Part shown: positions 1-6,243 of the stretch, piece after piece
How the letters are laid out: each line of letters starts with the position of its first letter
Numbering within the stretch: position 1 is the stretch's first letter
Source: Dehalococcoidia bacterium
GTDB taxonomy: Bacteria > Chloroflexota > Dehalococcoidia > GIF9 > UBA5629
Direction of reading: 5' to 3'
DNA: 6,600 nt
NCBI GenBank assembly: GCA_028715025.1
Contig: JAQTLG010000096.1
Coordinates: 1 to 6,600, forward strand
Position numbers and translations under genes: made by a program
Notes under the pieces: generated by a model
Told to the model about the DNA's origin: nothing
Database searches by the model: none
Seen by the model: the letters and a program-made list of their open reading frames with translations, nothing else

Positions 1-82
1 GCAGCAGCTCCAGGTCGGCCTTCAGTTTTTTCTTCTTTGTTTTAATCGCCAGAGGAATAGCCTGAGTATTCTTTTTCTGCAT
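1..82 (-). CDS. 5' end of an unidentified gene (N-terminal 27 codons, lysine-rich)
   Basis: An ATG at 82-80 on the minus strand opens a frame that stays open to the left edge, giving 27 full codons plus one base. The peptide begins MQKKNTQAIPLAIKTKKKKL and continues with an acidic, leucine-containing stretch (K-A-D-L-E-L-L), so it looks basic then helical. The call rests on the start context: an AAGGAG Shine-Dalgarno sits 10 nt before the ATG. The gene is divergent from the DUF697-like gene at 182. There is no signal peptide, and the visible part is too short to assign a family. The run of four lysines is encoded by AAG/AAA codons and looks like a cytosolic, possibly nucleic-acid-binding or coiled-coil N-terminus, but that is only an impression. 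The product is unknown. Confidence 0.5.
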   Translation of the reverse strand, partial: MQKKNTQAIPLAIKTKKKKLKADLELL

Positions 83-92
83 AAGTCTGATG

Positions 93-98
93 CTCCTT
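93..98 (-). promoter_or_regulatory. Shine-Dalgarno site for the left-edge gene
   Basis: Read on the minus strand this is AAGGAG, a six-base match to the anti-SD complement, 10 nt upstream of the ATG at 82. It is the main evidence that the truncated left-edge frame is a real gene. Confidence 0.55.
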
Positions 99-107
99 GT
101 AAAGATT

Positions 108-136
108 TTAACACGGCGTCGCTTCCTGTTTATAGC
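108..136 (+). promoter_or_regulatory. Candidate sigma70-type promoter for the DUF697-like gene
   Basis: TTAACA (108-113, 5 of 6 to TTGACA) is followed after exactly 17 nt by TATAGC (131-136, 4 of 6 to TATAAT). Transcription would start near 143, giving a leader of about 39 nt before the ATG at 182. The site lies in the divergent spacer between two genes that both point outward, where a promoter is expected. The -10 box is weak, so confidence is moderate. Confidence 0.4.
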
Positions 137-170
137 CATAAGGAAGGGGTTGCGCTAAACTTTAGGTTGT

Positions 171-175
171 GGAGG
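171..175 (+). promoter_or_regulatory. Shine-Dalgarno that fixes the start at 182
   Basis: GGAGG is followed by a 6-nt AT-rich spacer and ATG at 182. A TTG at 167 is in frame 15 nt upstream, but it lies before this site and has no SD of its own. The ATG at 182 is therefore the likely start. Confidence 0.75.
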
Positions 176-181
176 AAATAT

Positions 182-1192
182 ATGCCTAAGTGGCCTGACC
201 TGGCATCCGGCTTCAAACTGCTGCGCGAAGTGGATCTCAATGCCATCCGCCGGCGGGCTGAATCGCCCTTTTATCTGGCTGTGCTGGGTGGTGAGGGCGT
301 GAACAAATCTTTACTGATAAGCCAATTACTAACCGGACCGCGTGCGCAGGAGAGTGGATTCATACCCCGGGTGTACGAGTACGGCCTAGACGGCGAGATG
401 CCGCTCGGCACCTGCACTCTGGCTATATTGATGGTGGGCGGCAGCGATGATTGCGCCCGAGAGAGAGATGTCTTTAAACAGCTGCGGCGCGATAATATCC
501 CCGTGATCGTCTGTTACAGCCGGAGCGATCTGCCGCAGGATGGAAAGGTTGTTTCGATCAATGCGCAGGGCTGGCAGGATGCGGAGACGGTTGTCGCGAA
601 TCCCGGCGACCGCCAATCGCTCACCAGGATGCTGGCACCGGCTATGCTGCGCGCCTGCCCCGGGCGGGAAGTTCAGCTTGCACGCAATCTTCCCATGCTG
701 CGCGAAGCAGTGTGCCACAAGCTGATCGATGATGCATGTCTGGTCAACAGCACATACAGCCTTGCCACGGGTCTGGCCGAAATCAATGTATTTCTCGACC
801 TGCCTCTCAACATGGCCGACATCGTGATCCTGACCAAGAACCAGGCTATCATGGCCTATAAGATATCCCTGGCCATGGGATTGACAGGCGACTGGAAGGA
901 GACCGTGCCCAAGATGACCGCCGTGGTAGGCAGCGCCTTCCTCTGGAGGCAGGCGGCCAGGCTACTGGTCGGCCTTATTCCTGCATATGGAGTCGTTCCC
1001 AAGATAGCCGTGGCCTACGCGGGTACCTATACCGTCGGGCAGGCTATCTACCAGTGGTGCGCCAAAGGCGAGAAACTCAAGACTGAGAATCTCAGGGCGC
1101 TCTATCTTACTGCGCTCAAACGCGGCCGCGAGGCGGCACAGGCCGTGATCGCCAGGCGCAAGGCTCTGCGGCACCCGCAGCCTGGAGCGTGA
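182..1192 (+). CDS. Degenerate GTPase-like protein with C-terminal DUF697-like domain
   Basis: This is a 336-aa protein starting at ATG 182, chosen for the GGAGG 6 nt upstream. Residues about 30-160 look like a small P-loop GTPase fold. A beta strand (YLAVLGG) runs into G36-x4-N41-K42-S43, which is Walker A with the usual last glycine replaced by Asn. A hydrophobic strand and PVIVCYSRSD (107-116) sit where the G4 NKxD motif is expected, but read SRSD. No DxxG (G3) motif is visible. Residues about 200-320 resemble DUF697: an LPLNMADIVILTKNQAIMAYKI segment, then hydrophobic helices including LLVGLIPAYG (261-270) and AYAGTYTVGQAIY (278-290), then a basic amphipathic helix. DUF697 proteins are often fused to Era-like GTPases and associate with membranes. 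Here nucleotide binding may be weakened or lost. There is no signal peptide. The gene stands alone on its strand and converges on the Asp-box gene. Its cellular role is unknown. Confidence 0.75.
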   Translation: MPKWPDLASGFKLLREVDLNAIRRRAESPFYLAVLGGEGVNKSLLISQLLTGPRAQESGFIPRVYEYGLDGEMPLGTCTLAILMVGGSDDCARERDVFKQLRRDNIPVIVCYSRSDLPQDGKVVSINAQGWQDAETVVANPGDRQSLTRMLAPAMLRACPGREVQLARNLPMLREAVCHKLIDDACLVNSTYSLATGLAEINVFLDLPLNMADIVILTKNQAIMAYKISLAMGLTGDWKETVPKMTAVVGSAFLWRQAARLLVGLIPAYGVVPKIAVAYAGTYTVGQAIYQWCAKGEKLKTENLRALYLTALKRGREAAQAVIARRKALRHPQPGA

Positions 1193-1230
1193 CACACAGC
1201 CTGCGTTTTCACTGCCGCTATGGAGAGACG

Positions 1231-3864
1231 CTAAATACGTCTGCGCGAGATCGATGTCGCGATCAGCACGATGATCAGCACGATGACCAGGAAAGCCGCC
1301 ACGGCGCATATCCATAGATATATGTCATTGGCGAAAAGTGTGGCCAGGTTGAGTGTTCCATTATCAGAGGTACCGGCCTGCGCCGGCTCATCGAGCGACG
1401 GTCCTATGGCAGGCGGCGCCGTGATCGCTGCCGGCGATTGTATGTTTTCCGATGGACCCGGCGCAGATGTCCCGGGGATTTCAGTCTGCTGCGCAGGTGT
1501 TGGGGGGACTATGGGCGGGGATGGTGGAGCGACCTCTTGTTGTGCAGGCGATGGAGTCGGCATGCTGTAGCGGGGCGTGGGGGAGAGGCAGTCGCAGAAG
1601 GTCCACAGCCTTCCGGTGCCTGCCGCATAATCGTGCGGCCTGTTGTCTATGGCCCACAGGTTAACTCCCGACGACAATTTGAGTGAGCTGGGCTCCCGCG
1701 TGAAAACCACTCCCGCAGGCAGTCCCGAGGTCAGCGTGTCCCATTCGATAACGGGAGGGCCCAGAGCTTCCGGATACAGTGTTCTGTCGACGTAAGAGCC
1801 ACCCGCAGCGGCTGAGGCGCCGTAGAGCGTGCCCATCTGGGCCAGGCCCCAGAAGCCGGCCGAGGGTGCTCCCATGATGTCCCAATCGCGGCTGTAGCCG
1901 ATAAGCCAGTAGTAGATATCGCTGTTGGCCGAGTCGCCGGCAGCGTATATCACCGCCGCGTCGCTAAACCTGTAATCCAGGACTGTATGTATATTGCCTG
2001 AGGACGGCAAATCCGAGGTAACAACAAACGCGCCTACGCCGGACGAAGCGGCTACCCTGCTGTCGGAGCTGTTGCCTCCCACCACCACGATCCCGTTGGG
2101 CGCGGCAAAAATAGTATGGCAGCCTCTCAGTGTGACGGCTGCCTGCTGCGACCACTGGGCCGTCGGCGCTAACGCATTCGCCCTGCGCATGGAAGAAGTG
2201 GAGAGCACATACAGATGGCGAGTATTATCGATCATGGTAACCGAGAAGTCGGTCACATTCATTGCCGGAAGCTGCGCCTTCCAGGTCTGTCCGTCGTCCT
2301 GCGACTGGCGCAGATCGTCCGTGCCGCGTGAGGACATAAAAATTGCCCCGTCGTTCCCGTAGTTGCTCATGCGCAGTATGATGTCGTTGCGTGTCGCGGG
2401 CAGGCAAAGCACACGCTCCCACGATTTGCTCGTGGCCGATCCGCCCGAGCGCCAGATACTGTCCAATCCCGCGCCTGATTCATTGATCGAAGCCAGGTAG
2501 ATCGCGCTGGAATCCTCTTTGACAGCCACGTCCGAGAGAAAGCTTATCTGTGTATCTATGAGGCTGATCTGGTTCCAGGTCTTCCCGTTATCTCTACTCA
2601 GGGAGAAAGCTGATTCGTCCAGAGGCGCGCCGGTGAGATATGCTCCCGGCCAGGCGGCCGGGCTGTTAAGCTGCGCCGATCCGGTTCCGCAGTAAGCACG
2701 GCTGCCGTCGGGTGACCACATCACTATGGCATTGCCGTAGCCGGAGGCGCCGGCGCCGGTAGGCGGTTTTTCGGTCTGGTACCAGCAGGCGGTGGGACAG
2801 GTCATGGGAGTGTCGGTGAACCAGGTCAATACGGTGCCTTGTGGGGCATTCCCGGTGACCGCTCCGGCCAGCAGCTTGCCGCCTGAATAGGTACCATAAT
2901 AGGCAACGCTGGAGATGCGACGGTTGGGCTGTGCGCCCATGAGCTGGTAGACCATGGCGTCGTCCACCCTGAATATGCCGGCACTGCCGCCCGGAGCATC
3001 GATGCTTATGTAGGCCCGGCACAATGCGGGCGCCTGCCCCGAGTAATCGGCTGTGAGCTGGAGACATCCGCTCACTACCTGTGCAGCTTTGGGTGATCCG
3101 CCTGCCCCGCTCACGGTTATCTCGGGAGGATTGCCGTTGAAGGCCGTATTCCAGTCGGTGGTATTGGCATTCAGATCATGTATGCCGGCATTGAAATAGG
3201 TGCCGGCCGCTGTGGAGTACAGCACTGCTATGGAAGGATCTGACCGGTATGACAGTGGAAAGCGAATGGAGAGCACGTCCCCGCTGAACCCCTGTGCAGC
3301 CCAGGCGCCGCCCACGCCGCCAACCTTGTATACATAGACTTCGCCTGCCCCGCCTGAACGGGTGCCGGCAGCGATATCGAAAATCCCATAGACAGGAGAT
3401 ATGTCCAGTGCGCCGATGTCGGATGCAGCAGGGAAAGCCGTATCGTTCCAGGTCTGCCCCGCGTCCTGCGAGACATAAACCTGTCTGGGACGGTTTCCCG
3501 AACTGGTTACCGCGGCGACAAACTGCGGGTTATCGGGAGAGATGGCTATGTTCCAGGCCGGAAGCTCGGCCCCGGACGCAAGCAGGTTGCCGCTGATCTC
3601 CAGCCAGCTTGCGCCCGAGTCGTCCGATCTATATAGCTTGCGCTGCGATGTATCCGAAGCATAAAAAGTGTGACCGTCCCTGGACTGGGCCAGAAAGTTA
3701 ATCTCGCCGGGGCTGGCTATGATGTTGAACTGGATGCCGGGCGTGTCCACCATGCTCCAGATCATACGTCCGGCCTGCGCGGGCTCGGATAGAACAGAGA
3801 CGGACAGAACCAGCGCCAGGGCCGCCAGCGACGGCTTTGCCATGAATTTCAGGAGATTAAACAT
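1231..3864 (-). CDS. Secreted Asp-box (BNR-like) repeat protein with Pro-rich stalk and C-terminal membrane anchor
   Basis: This is an 877-aa protein. Residues 1-31 form a signal peptide with a basic start, a hydrophobic core and an A-Q-A cleavage site before G32. Four canonical Asp-boxes (S-x-D-x-G-x-x-W) are visible: SDDSGASW (80-87), SQDAGQTW (132-139), SRDNGKTW (423-430) and SQDDGQTW (521-528). A degenerate one lies near 473-482. Such boxes mark beta-propeller blade turns in sialidases, VPS10-like and Ycf48-like proteins. I see no sialidase FRIP-type motif, so an enzyme activity is not supported. Cysteines at 267/282, 356/360 and 757/759 could form disulfides outside the cell. Residues about 762-826 are Pro/Ala/Ser-rich, a likely wall-spanning stalk. 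A transmembrane helix follows at about 848-870 with the basic tail SRRRI, giving an outside propeller and a very short inside end. The start at 3864 has no clear Shine-Dalgarno; ATG 3843 (residue 8) is an alternative that keeps the signal peptide core. It follows the 725-aa gene by 52 bp. The ligand is unknown. Confidence 0.85.
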   Translation of the reverse strand: MFNLLKFMAKPSLAALALVLSVSVLSEPAQAGRMIWSMVDTPGIQFNIIASPGEINFLAQSRDGHTFYASDTSQRKLYRSDDSGASWLEISGNLLASGAELPAWNIAISPDNPQFVAAVTSSGNRPRQVYVSQDAGQTWNDTAFPAASDIGALDISPVYGIFDIAAGTRSGGAGEVYVYKVGGVGGAWAAQGFSGDVLSIRFPLSYRSDPSIAVLYSTAAGTYFNAGIHDLNANTTDWNTAFNGNPPEITVSGAGGSPKAAQVVSGCLQLTADYSGQAPALCRAYISIDAPGGSAGIFRVDDAMVYQLMGAQPNRRISSVAYYGTYSGGKLLAGAVTGNAPQGTVLTWFTDTPMTCPTACWYQTEKPPTGAGASGYGNAIVMWSPDGSRAYCGTGSAQLNSPAAWPGAYLTGAPLDESAFSLSRDNGKTWNQISLIDTQISFLSDVAVKEDSSAIYLASINESGAGLDSIWRSGGSATSKSWERVLCLPATRNDIILRMSNYGNDGAIFMSSRGTDDLRQSQDDGQTWKAQLPAMNVTDFSVTMIDNTRHLYVLSTSSMRRANALAPTAQWSQQAAVTLRGCHTIFAAPNGIVVVGGNSSDSRVAASSGVGAFVVTSDLPSSGNIHTVLDYRFSDAAVIYAAGDSANSDIYYWLIGYSRDWDIMGAPSAGFWGLAQMGTLYGASAAAGGSYVDRTLYPEALGPPVIEWDTLTSGLPAGVVFTREPSSLKLSSGVNLWAIDNRPHDYAAGTGRLWTFCDCLSPTPRYSMPTPSPAQQEVAPPSPPIVPPTPAQQTEIPGTSAPGPSENIQSPAAITAPPAIGPSLDEPAQAGTSDNGTLNLATLFANDIYLWICAVAAFLVIVLIIVLIATSISRRRI
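1261..1284. repeat. Exact 12-bp tandem duplication inside the membrane-anchor codons
   Basis: GATCAGCACGAT occurs twice in immediate succession (1261-1272 and 1273-1284). On the minus strand each copy encodes I-V-L-I, so the anchor helix of the 877-aa protein contains IVLIIVLI. The unit is four codons, so copy-number change would stay in frame and alter only helix length. Confidence 0.85.
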
Positions 3865-3876
3865 CGGCTACTGATG

Positions 3877-3882
3877 ATTATA
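3877..3882 (-). promoter_or_regulatory. Possible -10 box just upstream of the Asp-box gene
   Basis: On the minus strand this is a perfect TATAAT, ending 12 nt before the ATG at 3864. A start point 6-7 nt downstream would leave only about 5 nt of leader, so the transcript would be nearly leaderless, which matches the missing Shine-Dalgarno. No good -35 is present at 16-18 nt upstream (best readings are CTGCAC or ACTGCA). Chance occurrence in the 52-bp spacer between two co-directional genes is possible. Confidence 0.25.
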
Positions 3883-3916
3883 GAACGTTTCCACCTGCCG
3901 TGCAGTTTATGGCTGC

Positions 3917-6094
3917 TCAGTCCGGCAACTGGTCGGATGGTATGATCTGCGAAGCAGGTATATTGATCTCCGGCATCCCGTCGGTGTAGTGTGGGATGGG
4001 TGGTTTCAGCGGCTGTTTGGGCCCGTAGTTGATATCCTCGCTGATGGTATCGATCAAGCTGTAGATGATCTCGGTAACGCCCTTATGCATGCCTTTGTGT
4101 CCCAGTGGCAGCTTGCAGATATGCAGCTCCCATTCGTTGTACGACTCACGCGTCCAGGTGACCGTCCTTCCGCCTGCCATCGCTGCGCTTTTCTTGTCGC
4201 CCGGTATCACTGTAATGGGCTTGATAGCGGCGTTCTTCCACTGCGTAACGACGGTGCGCAGCAGCTTCTTGGAGGTCGAGCCGCATTCCTCCACGGTCGA
4301 CTCTTCCTTAGCCGTGGAGTCGACGGCGCCGGCATATTCAGGCGCGGGCAACTCCTTCTTATCGATCATGGTGGCCATCTCGGGCAGTTCCTGCATGGAC
4401 GGTGGCGGCAGCTCACGGCCCTGGGACAGTTCATCCTCGTATTTCTGCAGCAACTCGCTGAATTTCTCCATGAGCTGCTCGCGCGTGCTCTGCGGTTTCT
4501 TGAGCCCTTCGCCGATCATGACGACCGTTGTCTGCGGAGGTATGGCGGCTGGAGGTGGCTGCAGAGGTGGTGGGGGCATCGAGGGATAAGGCGGGTAGTA
4601 GACCGGAGGTGGTGGAGGTGGAGGGGGAGGGGGTTGTACCTGCGTAGCCCAGGGATTGACCGGCTGGGGCACGCGGTCGCGGCGGGTCAGGGCATAGATG
4701 CCGTAGATGAGCCCGGCTATCACCAGCACGGTGATTGGTATGGTAACCGCCGGGGTCGAGTAGTCAGGGTCCCACTGCACGGTGATGGTCTTGGGCCCCT
4801 CTATAAGCGCGGAACCCGAGGTGAGCAGCGCCCTGTATTTGCCGCCGAAAAAGCCGGCGATGCCGGGCATGGCCACCTCTTCCGGGGACACACTCCATTT
4901 GACAGTGCTGCCGGCCTTCTGCCATCCTCCTCCCGTTGTGTTGCCGTATTTGGAGTCCACGGTCAGCCGGTAATACAGATCGTAGGTTGCTATGTACTTG
5001 CCGGCAGCCTCGACCACGGTGTTGAGAGTGGACGAACTGATCTTTCCACCTGCCGGAGTCAGCCAGTACGCGAACGTGTACTGGGATTCGGCGTCCTTGG
5101 CCACTTCCTGCGGCGCGCTGACGTTGAGCGGATTACCCTCGCGGTGCCAGCCGGACCCGCTCATCGACGTTATGCCTGTGGGACTGCTGGTGATCTCGAT
5201 ATCGTATTCGGGATAGTACGTGAACTGCAACTGGCTGATCCCGCCGCTGACAGAGGCGGAGTTGGACTCCGCCTTGTACTGGATATCGGTCCGTCCCGAC
5301 GGCGTCACTATATTGTCCACCGATATTATCGATGTCGTGTCGGGATCCAGCCCGGTAATCTTGTACGATTCGCCTCCCCGCAGCGTGGCCTTGGGCACGT
5401 TGCCCACATAAACGCGGGTCTGGCCCTCCTCCAGCCCGGAAGATATGCTCACGGTCACATCGTAGCTTCCCTTCTCCACGGTCAAATAGAAGGTCTGCTG
5501 CGCCGTGGAGCTTCCCGCCGTGGCTGTGACGGCAAAGGAATAGCTGCCCGCCGTGCCGCTGGCCGGTGTGCCCGATACCTGGCCGTTGTTAAAAGTAAGC
5601 CCGGACGGCAGAGAGCCGCTGGTAAGAGCGTAGCTTACAGTGCCTGTGCCCCCGGTGGCAACGATGCTGGCCGAATAGGCCTGCCTCACGGCCGCCGTGG
5701 GTATGCTGGTCGTGGTAAAAGTCAGTGCCGGTACGGTTATATATATGATGTAAGATTCGGTAGTGCTGCCCCAGGTGGCGTCGGTGACGGTTACATCTAT
5801 AGAGTAAGTGCCCGCTGCCGTGGGTGTTCCTGTGATGGTCCTGCCGGAGGCTACCAGGCCGGGGGGTGTGCCGGATATAGACCAGACAGGCGAGGAACAT
5901 GTGGTGCCGTTGCATGTGGCTGAGAAGCTGGTGCTATAAGATGTACCCACCACTCCGTTAGGTGGTGAACCATAGATGACGGGCGGCGCCGCATCAGCCC
6001 TGCCGTAAAACAGGCCGGCTCCAAGGCAGACCAAAATAAGGCAGACGGACAGCCACCTGATGGTCGCGGTGAGGATGTGACTGTAGCTGTTCAC
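3917..6094 (-). CDS. Single-pass membrane protein: putative-Ig ectodomain and proline-rich cytoplasmic tail with a His/Cys cluster
   Basis: This is a 725-aa protein with a GTG start at 6094. An in-frame TAA at 6103-6101 rules out any start further upstream. A signal peptide covers about residues 1-36 (hydrophobic core, then A-D-A-A). Two putative-Ig (He_PIG-like) domains follow: about 37-121 (PPVIYGSPPNGVVGTSY start, ITGTPTAAGTYSIDVTVTD end) and 122-206 (SGSLPSGLTF, VSGTPASGTAGSYSFAVTAT). After a linker domain (208-293) come two related beta repeats, 296-371 and 374-444, each with a G-W-x(3)-G core, like repeats in thermopsin-type and InlB-B-like surface proteins. A transmembrane helix lies at about 449-470, followed by TRRDR. 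By the positive-inside rule the last 255 residues are cytoplasmic: a Pro-rich stretch (474-521, with ten consecutive prolines at 488-497), a charged helix (536-557), and a C-terminal region with H658, C660, H666 and H670. No enzyme motif is visible. It is probably co-transcribed with the downstream Asp-box gene. A role in surface attachment or sensing is inference. Confidence 0.85.
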   Translation of the reverse strand: MNSYSHILTATIRWLSVCLILVCLGAGLFYGRADAAPPVIYGSPPNGVVGTSYSTSFSATCNGTTCSSPVWSISGTPPGLVASGRTITGTPTAAGTYSIDVTVTDATWGSTTESYIIYITVPALTFTTTSIPTAAVRQAYSASIVATGGTGTVSYALTSGSLPSGLTFNNGQVSGTPASGTAGSYSFAVTATAGSSTAQQTFYLTVEKGSYDVTVSISSGLEEGQTRVYVGNVPKATLRGGESYKITGLDPDTTSIISVDNIVTPSGRTDIQYKAESNSASVSGGISQLQFTYYPEYDIEITSSPTGITSMSGSGWHREGNPLNVSAPQEVAKDAESQYTFAYWLTPAGGKISSSTLNTVVEAAGKYIATYDLYYRLTVDSKYGNTTGGGWQKAGSTVKWSVSPEEVAMPGIAGFFGGKYRALLTSGSALIEGPKTITVQWDPDYSTPAVTIPITVLVIAGLIYGIYALTRRDRVPQPVNPWATQVQPPPPPPPPPPVYYPPYPSMPPPPLQPPPAAIPPQTTVVMIGEGLKKPQSTREQLMEKFSELLQKYEDELSQGRELPPPSMQELPEMATMIDKKELPAPEYAGAVDSTAKEESTVEECGSTSKKLLRTVVTQWKNAAIKPITVIPGDKKSAAMAGGRTVTWTRESYNEWELHICKLPLGHKGMHKGVTEIIYSLIDTISEDINYGPKQPLKPPIPHYTDGMPEINIPASQIIPSDQLPD
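4605..4633 (+). repeat. G-rich purine tract encoding the ten-proline run
   Basis: The plus strand has a GGAGGTGGTGGAGG-type tract ending in two runs of five G (4623-4627 and 4629-4633). More G runs lie at 4572-4576, 4583-4585 and 4593-4595. The minus-strand gene reads the complement as ten Pro codons using all four CCN codons, so the run is held by protein selection rather than simple slippage. The G-rich strand is the template strand and could form a G-quadruplex. Confidence 0.6.
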
Positions 6095-6127
6095 TCGATC
6101 TTAATCCGTATGGCCGGGGACGTTTAT

Positions 6128-6148
6128 AATTGTATTATAATGACAATT
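6128..6148. repeat. Inverted repeat AATTGT-N9-ACAATT over the -10 box
   Basis: Perfect 6-bp arms (6128-6133 and 6143-6148) surround a 9-nt centre that contains the minus-strand TATAAT (6139-6134). Its position over the core promoter makes it a candidate operator. AT-rich sequence makes a dyad of this size fairly easy by chance. Confidence 0.4.
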
Positions 6149-6162
6149 CATATCGTTGTCGA
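6134..6162 (-). promoter_or_regulatory. Strong sigma70-type promoter for the 725-aa gene and probably the two-gene unit
   Basis: On the minus strand, TCGACA (6162-6157, 5 of 6 to TTGACA) is followed by an exact 17-nt spacer and TATAAT (6139-6134, 6 of 6). Predicted initiation near 6127 leaves a leader of about 33 nt before GTG 6094. It lies in the gap after the cobU stop codon, so the membrane-protein genes need not depend on cobU transcription. The leader has only a weak GGA as a ribosome site. Confidence 0.65.
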
Positions 6163-6165
6163 TAT
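6150..6165. repeat. Inverted repeat ATATCG-TTGT-CGATAT over the -35 box
   Basis: Perfect 6-bp arms (6150-6155 and 6160-6165) enclose a 4-nt loop and cover the -35 hexamer (6162-6157). It starts two bases after the end of the -10 dyad. It lies upstream of the predicted start point, so a role at the DNA level is more likely than an RNA hairpin in the membrane-protein transcript. Confidence 0.4.
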
Positions 6166-6214
6166 CTTCACGTACGCTGCCCTGAATGGCGGCACTACCA
6201 CTGATTATGTATCA

Positions 6215-6235
6215 AGATTATTAATAGATTATTAA
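6215..6235. repeat. Two direct copies of AGATTATTAA spaced 11 bp, with an internal dyad
   Basis: AGATTATTAA is repeated exactly at 6215-6224 and 6226-6235. TTAATA-GAT-TATTAA (6221-6235) is also a perfect dyad. The block sits 8 bp past the cobU stop codon. It is nearly all A/T with no GC stem, so it is not a classical intrinsic terminator. The one-helical-turn spacing could suit a DNA-binding protein or may be chance in AT-rich sequence. Confidence 0.4.
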
Positions 6236-6243
6236 GAGCAGGG

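Noticed and set aside
167..181. TTG at 167 as the start of the DUF697-like protein
   Set aside because: No ribosome site precedes it, while ATG 182 has GGAGG at 6-nt spacing. The TTG start would bury the SD within the coding sequence.
1226..1242. Hairpin AGACG-N7-CGTCT across the stop of the Asp-box gene as a terminator for the convergent genes
   Set aside because: The stem is only 5 bp, is not GC-rich enough, and has no T tract on either side. The 38-bp convergent gap shows no convincing intrinsic terminator.
962..3600. Several 60-130-codon frames overlapping the DUF697-like and Asp-box genes
   Set aside because: They overlap well-supported genes in other frames, lack start contexts, and encode low-complexity Arg/Pro/Cys-rich peptides with no family resemblance.
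3989..5923. 644-codon open frame on the plus strand, antisense to the 725-aa gene
   Set aside because: It lies in codon register with the minus-strand gene and stays open only because that gene avoids TTA, CTA and TCA codons. Its translation is rich in Arg, Gly, His and Cys without domains, and the minus frame has a signal peptide, Ig domains and a promoter.
6175..6196. GCTGCC-N6-GGCGGC stem as a cobU terminator
   Set aside because: On the minus-strand RNA one central pair is mismatched (C-A), there is no U tract, and it lies about 50 nt past the stop.
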